NCBI RefSeq assembly: GCF_014851395.1
Contig: NW_024040374.1
Span: 27,732,772-27,796,771, forward strand
DNA: 64,000 nt
Direction: 5' to 3'
Source of the DNA: Micropterus salmoides
Lineage: Eukaryota > Chordata > Actinopteri > Centrarchiformes > Centrarchidae
Shown: one piece after another, positions 23,120-35,100 of the stretch
Position numbering within the stretch: position 1 is the stretch's first letter
Layout of the letters: every line of letters begins with the position of its first letter
Position numbers and translations under genes: made by a program
The notes under the pieces: model-generated
Database searches by the model: none
The model's input: only the letters and a program-made list of their open reading frames with translations
What the model was told of the DNA's origin: nothing

Positions 23120-26100
23120 CTACACCGAGGGAAAGGGCAGAACGTATAATGGTTAGAAGGTGATAATTAAGTCAGTCAGTGATTTGCGGCTGTGTGTGAG
23201 GGCTTGGTTGTGACATATTGCACTGATTACGTAGAAGACGTTTGTGTATTAATAAGGGCAGTTAGCGTGTTGATGCACACTAACTTTATGGAAAATGCGT
23301 TCATTTCTTCTAATCATGTTTCCTTTCTTGTCTCTGGAAGCTTTGTTGCTACTGTTAAAACTGCATGTTTTCACAAGATCGGCCAAATCCAGAATGTAAA
23401 ACAATGACATGGAGGTCATGCCATAAGTGAACTCGTTACTGTTTGCTATTTGGCACTCATGTTTATATCTTCATTTCCAAGTATTTAAAAAGAAACTACA
23501 ATTTATTACAACCCCTCTTTTCCTCCCCCCACATCTGGCCATTGGTTCTTTTTTTAAAAACTTCCCTTGAACAGAGAGAATCCAAGCATTGCCTAGATGT
23601 ATGTAAGGTACAATTACTTGCTTTGTGTGGGTTTTTTTTGGGTTGGTATAGTTTACTTTATTTGTTTTGTTGGGTGGGTATTTATTGTAATGGATGTTTT
23701 GATTTGTGTGTGGGTGATACAACCTGTTCTGAATTTGTATCTCTTGAGTTATTGACGATAAAATTTGATGCATCAATAAATCAATCATGGTAAATTGCAA
23801 AAACATTTTTTTGTTATTCATTGAATTTCAATATGTGATTAAATACATAATTAGCTGCATTAACGGAGTCATGCTTTCTACTTACTGAGACTTCAAGTAC
23901 AATAATTGGACCCCTGCCTGTGGCTCTAGTACCTGGTTCATGCGCAGGTAATCAGTGAGAGAGAGGTTCTGGTTTCGGTACCAGCAAACATGTGTGATGG
24001 TGTTTGGTCTTTGGCCCTGACCGAGGAGATAGCGAGGAGGAAGCTCTGGTGAGACAGCCGGAGAGCCGAAGACTGAGAGGGTGAAGACACAAAAAGGAAG
24101 AAAGGGTGTAGAAAAAGTGTTAGCATGTTAGCTTTGAGAGGAAGAAAGTGGAAAGAAAGAGCAGAAGTCCTCCAGGTCTGTGGAGTAAGAACGTCAGTGT
24201 CAGAGAAATGATGACCGAACCCTTCTTACATCCACATTAATAATATCCTATCAATCGCATAAGAAATCAAGAGCAAAGAGCCTTCCAGACAGACATGATT
24301 CTTTAGAACACAGTTCAGTCAAACAGTGCAGACAGTAGAAACACAGGATATATCCAGTCACCAGAGGAAAACGGAGGGACATTAAGGGAAACCGAAAGGG
24401 TTAGAAGAGAAGGTGAAAAGGCGAGATGGACCCCAGAATGATGACACGTTGTTCCTTGAACCCACCGAGTCAGTCTTGACGAATGTGTGTGTGGATGTGT
24501 AAATGGGTGTGTATGTGTGCCTAATGTGGGGCAGGAGGAGGAGTACCTCCACAGCCAGACTGTGATCAGACATAGACACGCTGGTGTTGCGGTGCCAGCA
24601 CACATGCATGGTGGTGTTGGCACGGTGGTGTGTCTGCTTGTCCAGTGAAGTACGGGAGGAGTTCATGTCATCCTCGGACTCCTGCTCCAGAGAAACCTCG
24701 TCAGATGAACCTGAGGGAGGAAGAGGGGGGAGAAGGGAGGAGGTGGAGGAGGTGGGACAGGAGTTTTTTTCTGGAGGAAGTGGATTAATTGTACATTTGA
24801 ATGTGAGCTAAATCTCCTACGTTTCTTCTTCAGCGGCGGAAAGCATAAAAAAAAACTCCACATAGAGGCACACTCCACTCAAAGTACCGTAGTTACCGTA
24901 CGTCTTCACGTAATACTGAGGTCAATAGAAGTTCTTACGGTTGGAGTGATCCCCGAGTCCAGCATCAAGGAAGATGCTGGATTTCTCCTGTGACTTCTTG
25001 GCCATGTCAATAGCAATGTTCAGATCCTCAATCCACTTCCCCATCTCCACTTTAGAGCTGGAACCACAAACATGCAGACAGAAGATGGGAAAACAGTGCA
25101 CTGATTTAAACATGGTGAGAAGTTGTGTGCATTTACAATATGGACACGTGATTAAATAAGAAATTATAACATGATGTAAAAGTTTTTAATGCACTTCCAC
25201 TTAAATATTATTCGAGTGTGTAATTTCACCATTTCTTAAATTTGCCTACATGATATTACCAGCTTCATGACCATGAAGTCAATTACAACAGAGTGAAATA
25301 TACATGTTAAAACACAAATCTTTTGTTAAGGATGGTTGCCTATCCTTTAGTGTATGTTTTACTAAAAGATGAACTGGATCACATTACTTTACACATTAAA
25401 AACAGTATTATTTATTGACAATGCACATTAACTGTTATCTACAAACAGTTTAAATAATAACCGTACAGTTTAACTTTTTTTGTCTTTCCCCTTCTCACCT
25501 GGCAGCCACCACAATGGTCCTCTGAGCAGAGTAGATGGTGAAGCAGTGCGGGACTGACCACTCATTTTCACTTTCCTCAACCTACAAAACAAAAAGCGAA
25601 ATCCATAAAACATTAGCCAAACATGGGAAGCACTCGGTCTAAACACTGTCTTTGCAATGAATGATTTAAGCTTAGGAATAAAAGGTGGGGGGCGGGGGGG
25701 GCAAAGTCAGAAAGCCTGCCTTAAGTCAGACAGACCTGCCAGAAAGCCTCTACTGGAGCGTCTATATGTCCTTATTTCCATTTAGCCTCCTATCAGTACC
25801 CAAGATTAAGACCAAAAGTCTGCCTGATTGCCACATTGTTGCTTATGTGTCATCATTTGAGATGTCCTGTGGTTTATTTTGGCTTGATATAGAATCACAA
25901 ATAGCTGCAAGGACTGACGTGGTTCTGCGTCTTGAGCAATCGGCTAGGTGTGCTTTTTGGGGATGTGTCTACACAAGCACGGGAGAAGAAGGGTAGGGTT
26001 CGGGCATCCAAGCTGCCAGTGCTCAGTGAACTTACCGGTGCATCCAGCACTATGAGCTGCAGCCAGGAGTAAAAGCAGAGACATGCAGTGTTAAGAGACC

Positions 26101-29100
26101 CAGGCCCTCCCTTCTCGACACACTGCCATACTGACCAGATCATACGGACACATCTAACCTACACATCTCATCTTCAGGTATTGCTATTTTTCCTGATAGT
26201 GTACGCAGAGCTGTAGTGGGACTTTCACAGGAAGGTTAACGGGGGACAAAAGTTAGAGTAGGTGAACTAGAACTTATATACTTACTATCATGCCATGAAG
26301 TGGCAGCTGGCCATGCACTTTGAACTGATTGGTCGCTGTAACACCTTTGCTTGTGTAGAGGAGCATGTCTGAGAACTGAACGGACAACAGAAACATTTAG
26401 GGTTATTTTCTTAAATACAATTAATTACAGTTTAAGTAAAAAGGAGTTTTGTACCAACCAGGAAAAACATCCGTTGCTGCAGTCCTTTCTTGGTAAGCTT
26501 GTACAGACACCCCTCTCTTATGAACTCCTTAAAAAACACACATGAAGGTTGTCAGATTCACAGTTACACTTTTACCCAGTTTCCTGGCTCCCCCTATCCT
26601 CTGCTCTGCGTCACTGCACTCACCCTGCCTGGTGCTGTTAAGTTCTCTATACCAATCAGGTCTCTCTGCAGCTCTGTCAGCTTCTGGAAATTCTCTAGCC
26701 GGATGAGACTGCTCTGGAGCTGGGTGGCTATCTCAGCCACTTCCTTCAGAGCCTCTGCAAAGAAACAAAAATAATGTGAATCCAAAATACTTATTACCAT
26801 CTCAACAGATCAAAGAGAAGACGTCTGAAACTAATGTTTTACTTCAAAGTGAAAATTGAAGACACCAGATGGTTAATTATGTCGTTAAACTTCTCTTTAT
26901 GGTCAGAATGTGACAGAATGTGCTGAACCCAGCACTATAAAAACACTTAACTATATTACTAACTTTTAGTGTTTATACAATTTTCCTTATGATTTTAATA
27001 TAAAAGTTATCAGTAGAGGTGTTAAAATACAGGTTTAAGGGTGATGTGCAAGTGATTCTTTTCCTCAAAGTTGTCTTCATCAACTAGCATTGTCTTTAAC
27101 AAGTAAAATGTTTCACCCTCAGTTGATCAGACAAAGTGACTTTGGAAATAAAGACAGTTGGCTTGTTTAAAAAGGCTTTGCAAATAAAAGCCTTATGGAA
27201 GACAAACCCTGTAATGAGATCATTCACAGATTATTAATATTAACACTATAAGAGAGAGGAAAATAGCAATGGAAAACTCACCCTTGCAGTCGTCGTGATC
27301 ACGGTGGGTGGGAGAATAATGCTTGCATAGTCTCTCCAGGATGAGTTTGTAGTGCATGAGGCGCTGGATGGGCTTGAGCAGGAATGTGTTGAGGGGCAAG
27401 TAGCAGACTTTCTGCAGTTCAAACTCTTTGTAGACTGTCTCCAGCTTCTTCAGCCTCTTGGTGGCTTTCTCCAGCTCTGTTAACACCTCATCATGTTTCT
27501 GTAGGTAGCTGGTGAATTCCTAAGGAAAAACAAACATGTACACAGCATTGAACACAGGACATTCTGCTTGCCCTGCAGGAGAGATCACGTTAGTTAGAGA
27601 GCTAGCAAAGCATTTTCACCTTAAGAGCACACATGTTCCTCAGCATCACATCACCAATCCTCTGGTAGTCCCCTTTGACATGAGCGTTAGAGCGTCCCTC
27701 CCTGGGGAAACCGACAGATTAGCAGATTCTTTATTACTAGCAGTCTTTATTACCATCTTGTCAGAGGCTTCCACACATCTTATCACGCAGAGGAACACTG
27801 AAGGAGCACCTACCAGAGAGCCAGTCTCTGGTCTAACTCCTTGAGGAAGCCCCGATGGAACTCGTAGATGGGGTCGATGTTGGAGAAGAGGAGCGTCATC
27901 AGGCCTTCAGGCATGGCGTTTTCTTTGATCACAGCGCTGCGAAACCACTGGAAGCAGGAGAGAGACAACGGGACTATTAATGCATGTATGTATACAGTAT
28001 ATAGACTGGTTTTCATGATCATGGATGAAAATGTATGAGTTATGAGTTGATTTATGAGGTTTATGAGTCGGGCATCGAAAAATAAAATTTCTACAGGCAA
28101 ATGTTTCAAATTGAAACAACCATCTCAAAACCAAGACGCACATTTCTAACCTCTCTGTTATATGAGTTTGGTGCAGAGCAGACTGTACTGTAAGTGGGCT
28201 GAGGAGTGAATTATATGATTATATACAGTATTTCTATATATTTTTGGAAACTGGCGAATCAGTCAACTTGGAAAACTCTTATTCAGGTACAGTCCTAATG
28301 CCTACCTTCAGAAATGTTAATTCCAGCATCCTTATACCTGTTTCAGTAAAGCTAAGGAGGTCATTTTCACGCCAGAAATGCCTTTGATGAGTGATGGGTT
28401 TGAAATCATTTCCGATATCTTTATGGCAGGAAAGGTGTATCTTGTATATTACACCTTTCCATCCATCATTTGTTTTTTGTTGTGAATTGAATATCATTAT
28501 AGTGTATTTTGTACTTATCTTAACTGCAACATTATATACACATTGCTGTGGTAATATAAATATTAAAAACAAACTCACCACAGTGATGACCTCGAGGTCT
28601 TTCAGGTACGTTCGCTCAGTGGTCAGAATCTCTTTGGCAATGAAGTAGGCCTTGTCGGCGGGATATCGCTGAGGGAGAACACGGACATAAGTTGCAAAAT
28701 TGAGTGATGGACAATCTTCCCTCGTCATTTACCTCCATTTACTAAGAAATTTTTTTTTGAAAATACCCTCCCATTATAAATTACAAGGAAGGTTAAGTCT
28801 GTCGGTTCTGCAATCTCTACTGCTTAAAAAGGGGTTGTGAGGCGGGGGTGGAAGGGTGGCATATAAGCACTGTACCTTCCTCCTGCCCTCCTCCTCCTCC
28901 TCTAGCCTGGCATTGCTGCCCACCTCGCTCAGGATGGGGCTTTGCAGGGGCGATGGGGCCTGGCCTGGCAGGCTGAGGGTCGACATCTGGAAGGAGGGCG
29001 ACAGGCAGAGGGGACCTTTGGAGTTGTATGGTGAGAGCTGAGGGCTGTCCACGACTGAATCTGTGGAAGAGGGAAATCAGAAAGTGTAGAAAATGAGTAT

Positions 29101-32100
29101 TTTAAAATCATTCAAGCCAAACACAATCACAGTCAAATCTCCTAAAATACGATTACAGTGAGGGGTTGGCTAAGTGAAAAATAAGGGAATCACAAAAAGG
29201 TCTCTACTCAAACCGGACAAACATGATCTTTTGAAATGGGTGGAGTTTTAAGTCAACAATCACGCTCTCAACAAGAAGCGGAACTTAACACAACAGCATA
29301 TTTGTAACTGTACTATAATATGTTGCATACAGTCTAATATATCACAGTAAACTTCATCTTCAACTAACCTGTTTTTACACAATTATCTTATTTGCTCACA
29401 GAGAAAAACACTGCGTAAGTGCTGCACATTTGAACAAAAACAAGTGGAATGGTTCATAACACACATTGGCCACAAATGAAAGGGGAGACGGCAGAGTAAG
29501 ACTAAAGCAAGTAATGGTTCCCACATTTCCCCCCCCGCCATTGTTTTCAAAGCCCTCTACAAGAAGGGCAAATGATTCATTGCCAACTTATACAAGCCCG
29601 AATCTATTTCAGAGAACTGGCTCTTCTGCTTTTGTTCTGCCTGTGAGCTTTGCTACATGACAAATCAGGAGACAAAACAAGCAGAAGAAACGCTACGCTA
29701 TCCTCTTTACTGAGTCACAGGTCAACCACAGCTGTTCTTCCACTTCTATTAGAAAGGAGGAAAAAAAGGGATTGGGGGGGGAAGGCCAAGAGGGGAAAAA
29801 AAAAAAAAAAAAAGAAAAAAAAAAGAAAAGTCTCTGCTCGACCCGGAAATAATTGCTCACGCAAAGACTTATCAGGAATGTGGCTTGTCTGGAGGGCAAA
29901 TAGTTGTTTATAGTTTATCTGGTACCCCACAGGGAATGACACGAGGGGGGAAGAGAGAGAACGCCGGGCTCCACAGCAGGAGGATGAGGGTCTGCTGTGG
30001 AATGACTTGGCACAAAGCCTGTCCAAACAGCACACACTCAGCTGGAATTAGGTTGAGGAATCTTGCGTACGAGTCCGACCCAACCCCCAACAGCATACGA
30101 GTTTGTTGCCTCAAATATAAAAGGAAAGCGACTGTGTATTGACTTGTGGCAGATAGGCTTCTTGTTCTAATCTAACCGAAGAGCACACAATACTAACAAG
30201 ATAGTGAACTTCTCTAGAAGGACAATAAAAAGAACCTGCTAAAGTGAAAAGTACGTAGGAGTCAACAGAGACCATTTGGAGTCTGTCTGCTCCTGCATGT
30301 GAAAACAGCTTTAAAAGATTTTGAAATCAAAAGTTGGTCCTGCAGAGTTTCATTTAGTTGTTAATTTGAAAAATGATGACCCCTCAAAACCTCAATAGAT
30401 TCTTTCTTCTCTCTCATATCTACAACTGCGGCAAGGGGGGCATAAATCAGTCGTGATCTGCACTGTGCAGATTTTTCATATACTAAAATAACCATATCTA
30501 AACACCCCAGAGGTTTCTGTTAAAGCAGTTGAAAGAATTACATCACCATTGCGTCTTTGATTCCAGTCTGCATCTCAAAAAAGAATTTTAAGTCTGACAT
30601 TCATGGTACCCAAAAGTGATTACTTTATTCTTGAGAGGAAAACATACAAACATTAGGTACAGGTTATTTATAATAAGTCAATATACATGTTCAGGATTAA
30701 GTGATGATTACTCGATGCCTAAGTGCAGTTAGCTTAGCTGGTTATAACTGTCAGCCCGTCATTAATTAAATCTTTAGTTGAGATGTGGGAAGGAGCACAT
30801 AGGAGAAAAAGGCAAAAATAAGAAAAAGCCATCAAGACAAACCCTTGATCAGATCGACCACCTCCACACGATCTACCAGGTAACTGACGGAATCTGAAAC
30901 AAAATAATGTTCTCCACTCTCCAAGGTGACACAGAAACAACTGTTCACTCTTGTGACTGGATAGATTGTAAAAACACTATTTTTTAGTTTTAATCAGGAA
31001 AAAAAATTTAAAAATTGCCATCCTTCAAAATGACAATGAGAACTCTTTTTAGTTAGCCCTTTTTCCACACAGATTTTCACCGGAAATGTCCCACCACTAC
31101 TGAAAGGTAAACAGGAATGTACACCTGAGATACGCATGAAAGAAGGTTGCATTGAGAGCGCAAAAAGTAAGTGCTTTAAGGCACTGTGGTGCAAGAAAAA
31201 TAGAAGATTCTATAACATGTGCAGAAAAAGATAACTTTGCAAAAGCCAAGTGAAGTCTGCCTGCAGGCCGGAAAAAAGTGAGCTCAAATGCAATGTAAAT
31301 TATTTTTTTAAAAACAGACTCAGCAAGTCTGTTTTGAGGAGGAAATGGCAAAATGGTGAAATAACAATATACTACTGCTAAGTTTGATATCAACAAAAGA
31401 CCACATACCACAGACATATCTCTGAGGCTTAGAGGTGGGATAAAGACTATTTTAAAAAAGCTTTGTGCATGCTAGTATGTTAGTGACTGTCACATGACAA
31501 CAAACTATTGTTCCTATTCCAATACTTAAAGAAAAACAAAATCAAGCTATTGAAAAGTTAGGAGAAATTCATAGCTAATGTGCAAAAGTCCCCTGTTTCC
31601 TTCCAAAAAACTGAATACCATCTTGTCGGTACCCTAAAGATAGCTAATAGCAAAACCTCAAAACATGCTAACGTGACAGAAATGGTTCAATAAAAGCCTT
31701 ACTTAGTATTTCCAAAGGGTGTCCTAGAAACACTGATGTTTCTAAAAGGTTGTAAGGAGCTACATCTAGACACTCCGCATTCTAGGTTTCAATAATTAGG
31801 AAGTACTACTTTATCTAACACTATTATACATGGTTTACCAACTGGTGCTACAGACATATACGCATGATGATACATTCAGTTTTTAGAAATTAGTGTTAAC
31901 AGAGTACTTAATGGCTCATTAGTACACTGCTTACATTCTTGTTAGTTGGTGTCTATTTTAGTGAAATATATTTTAATCCTTCAGACATGAACCTACCAAC
32001 ATTTAAGTATATGCCACCCACTACATGCTGTGGACTAGTCTGATGTAAAAAATGCAAACTGCTACTTCAGCCAGCAGATGTCAGCGAGGCACAGAAGCGC

Positions 32101-35100
32101 TAATGGAAAAGGGTTCCATGGTATGTCTTGTTTTTTTTTAAATACAGGAGGCTGGTCACTGAACCTGGGTGACTTTCGGTATTATTTTTACCCTGAGATT
32201 ACAGACATTACATTACAGAACGATTCATAATTACCAACTACTGGAAAACTCTACACAAGAAGTGCTATCTAAGAAATGAGAATCAAAGATGATGATTGTT
32301 GCTAATAATAGTGAAGTATTTGCTAAGTTGTAAATTAAGTTGTCACATTTTTTAAGTTTACTTGTTGGTGAAGGTATAATTATCATATGGGTTAAAACAT
32401 AAAAACATTAATTACACATTTCCTTTAATTAGCTAGATGTTTCACTAAATTTAAATATTAAGCTAGGTGATCAAATCGTAAAGTGGTTGCAGAAGATCAT
32501 TTAATAACATCCTGAGTTAAATTATTGTGTATTGAATTAAAAAAGGACATGTAACATGTATTAAAAAGACATAAGGCTTTCAAAGTAAAAGCAAAAAGAT
32601 GTAATGCATTTTCTAAAATTCTTGAGGGATTAACCCAAAATGCATGCGAACATTTGCTCTAAATTGGCTGTATGTTGTAAATAAGACAACTGAAAAAACA
32701 AACAAACAAAGACTATATCATTCAAGAATCTCATGAAAATTAAGGCCAAAACTTGATAAGTCAAGTTTCATGAGACGACAGGAGTCATTGAAAAAGAAAA
32801 AGAAAAGAAAAAAAGCACCACAACCTGACCATGGCAGGGGTACACCAGGTCAAATCACTGACAAACTAAAATAGTGCTGCTGCTGCTGCTACAAAAAAAA
32901 AAAAAAAAAAAAAAACACCATATGGAACAGCAGATGTTTTCCTCCACGCCTCAGTAGAGCGCTTTACAGTTTCACATGGTGCAATCATCTTTGTTTTCTG
33001 TCCTATAATTGCTAAAAGCACTGTGAAAGCCAAAAGTGTTGAGGCTAAGGTTAAATTGTACTATTAAAGCGTGAACTCCGCTGCTGCTGCTGCTTATGAT
33101 CATTATTAATCTTTAAGTGCTGTAAGGATATGTGATTTACATTTTAATATGAGGGGATCCAGAGGGGTCTGCGAGTGCCAGGGCCTGCAGGTTGTGGCAC
33201 TGAAGGAGAAAACTCTCTATTCCATTGCTCCCTGTCAGTGGATTACTGTAAAACAGGTTCTGCTCAGGGGGAAGAACGCTGTCAGAGCCCCAGTCGGAGT
33301 CTGAGTCCGAGCTGCCGTTCCCAGAGCCCTCAGTGGCTGTGGGTGGGTAGCTGAGCTGCTCAAGCTGCTCTACCAGGTCACTGAACTGCACAGCAGAGCT
33401 GCTCTCAGATCTCTCAGAGTACGCTGGGAAGTTAACCATTGAGCTGGCTTCTGACTGAATGTCAGAGCCTGGCAGGCGAAGTGAGGAAGAGTCATGGCCT
33501 CCATAACCCACTGACATGGACTCACCTGCAGAGCTGAGCCCCAGGTTGTCCAGGGAGCTGCACTCGGAGCGGTTATTGGCCAAGGAGCTGGTCTCAGAAT
33601 GACCAACAATGCTATCGGGGAAGGGATTGGTATTCCCATTCAGGTCCTCAATGCCCACACTAAAGATCCTGGTTTTGCTGAGGTCAGATTCCTCGACATA
33701 ATCAAACTGATCTACTTTATCGTCAAGCCCAAAAGTGAAGGCCTCAGCCCCCCCGCCATAAAAGGAAATTTCAGTGGGATCATCATCTATGAACTCCTCA
33801 GTTACATGCAGCGGTGAATTGGACATTGAGAACATGGGATTCTGTTTTGTACGCAAAAGCTCCACTGCAAAAGCCTCAGGTGTAAGAACCCCCTTCCTCT
33901 TCCCTCCACCCCCTCCCACCGAGCTCCCAGTTCCCCTTCTCGCACTATGCTCATTATCCTCATTGCCATTTTGGGAGGGCTGTGATCGGGAAGTGCCACT
34001 CTCTACACACACAAACAAGGGGCTGCAGTGTCCTGCTGCCTGATTGCTAGGGGCACCTTGAAAAGCGTAGTGAGACGGGGAAGCAGCCTTGACAGGTTCT
34101 TCCTTCGGAGGGCTGGGGGGTCTGGCAGCTTGCAGAGGGGAGTGAAGCGGCTGCTGCTGTTGTTGCTGCTGGTGAGGCGCTGGAGACAAAGGCTGGGGCT
34201 GAGGTTGGAGTTCTGTTCGCGGGAGAAGGCTAGAGATGTGCGCTGGGTGGAAGGACACTGTAGCGGAGGAAGGGGAACCTTGGGCCCTGAGACTGTCATT
34301 GAATGATAAGTTCTGCAACAATGTAACACAGATGGGACAAGAAGAAACAGAGTGGTGGAGGAGAAAGAAAGTAGAATGTAATAAACAAGAGGAGAATTGT
34401 ATTAGTTTATTCATTATAAGATCATAAAGTTTTTGTTTCATTTGTTGCAAATATGCATCAACACTGACCTGTTTTGGCACATCTGTGGCTAGGGAGCGAG
34501 CAGACATTCGTATTTTACTGTTCCTCCTGAAGATGAAACAATTCAATGGGAAAATTATGATCATGAATGCAGAGTGGAAACATTTCTCTGTCAACACTTA
34601 AAGTAGAGCAAATAACTTGTCTTTCTGACAAACTGTGTATATACTGTATGCATGGAAACACACCTCTGGTATGGCGTTCTCTTTGCTCCATTTTCCCTGA
34701 CATACTCCACAAGTTGCTTCTGGGTCCTTCCACTGAAAGAAAAGGTTTTGAATTAAAGCCCTGAATAATGAAATGACTGAAAGAGTTCTGAAGGCCCAAG
34801 GCTCCTATAAACAAGTGTTAAAGATGATTATTGTTTTTGTGTCAGTATTTTAATACCTGTATCTGAAGGAAGAGCCTCTAGTGAAGAGGATAGCTTTGGA
34901 TTTGGGTTGGGGTTGATCAAACAAACGGAAAAATGAGTGGTATTCTACACAGATCTTCCAAAAGATTTTACACTGGTCTCGACTGGCCATCATAAACTCA
35001 AGAGTGTCCTGATGAGGGCCCTAAAAACAAATATAAAAGAGAAAGACTATGAAATCACACAGTAAACTGGTCTCAATCACAGCGGATGTAAGTGGAATAA

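Larger units (their letters stand above)
28876..34312 (-). other. FARP2: FARP2 linker exons between FERM and DH (long isoform)
   Basis: The long isoform must leave the exon that starts at 34312 in phase 1, because the next exon (28876-29060) opens with two bases of a split codon before SVVDSPQLSPYNSKGP. A donor of the right phase is caag|gtgccc with the exon ending at 34057, giving 85 codons plus one base and a poly-Gln run. The donor is not a strong one and is my best inference. The downstream exon encodes a Pro/Ser region (LCLSPSFQ, SPLQSPILSEVGS), as human FARP2 does before its DH domain. Confidence 0.6.
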
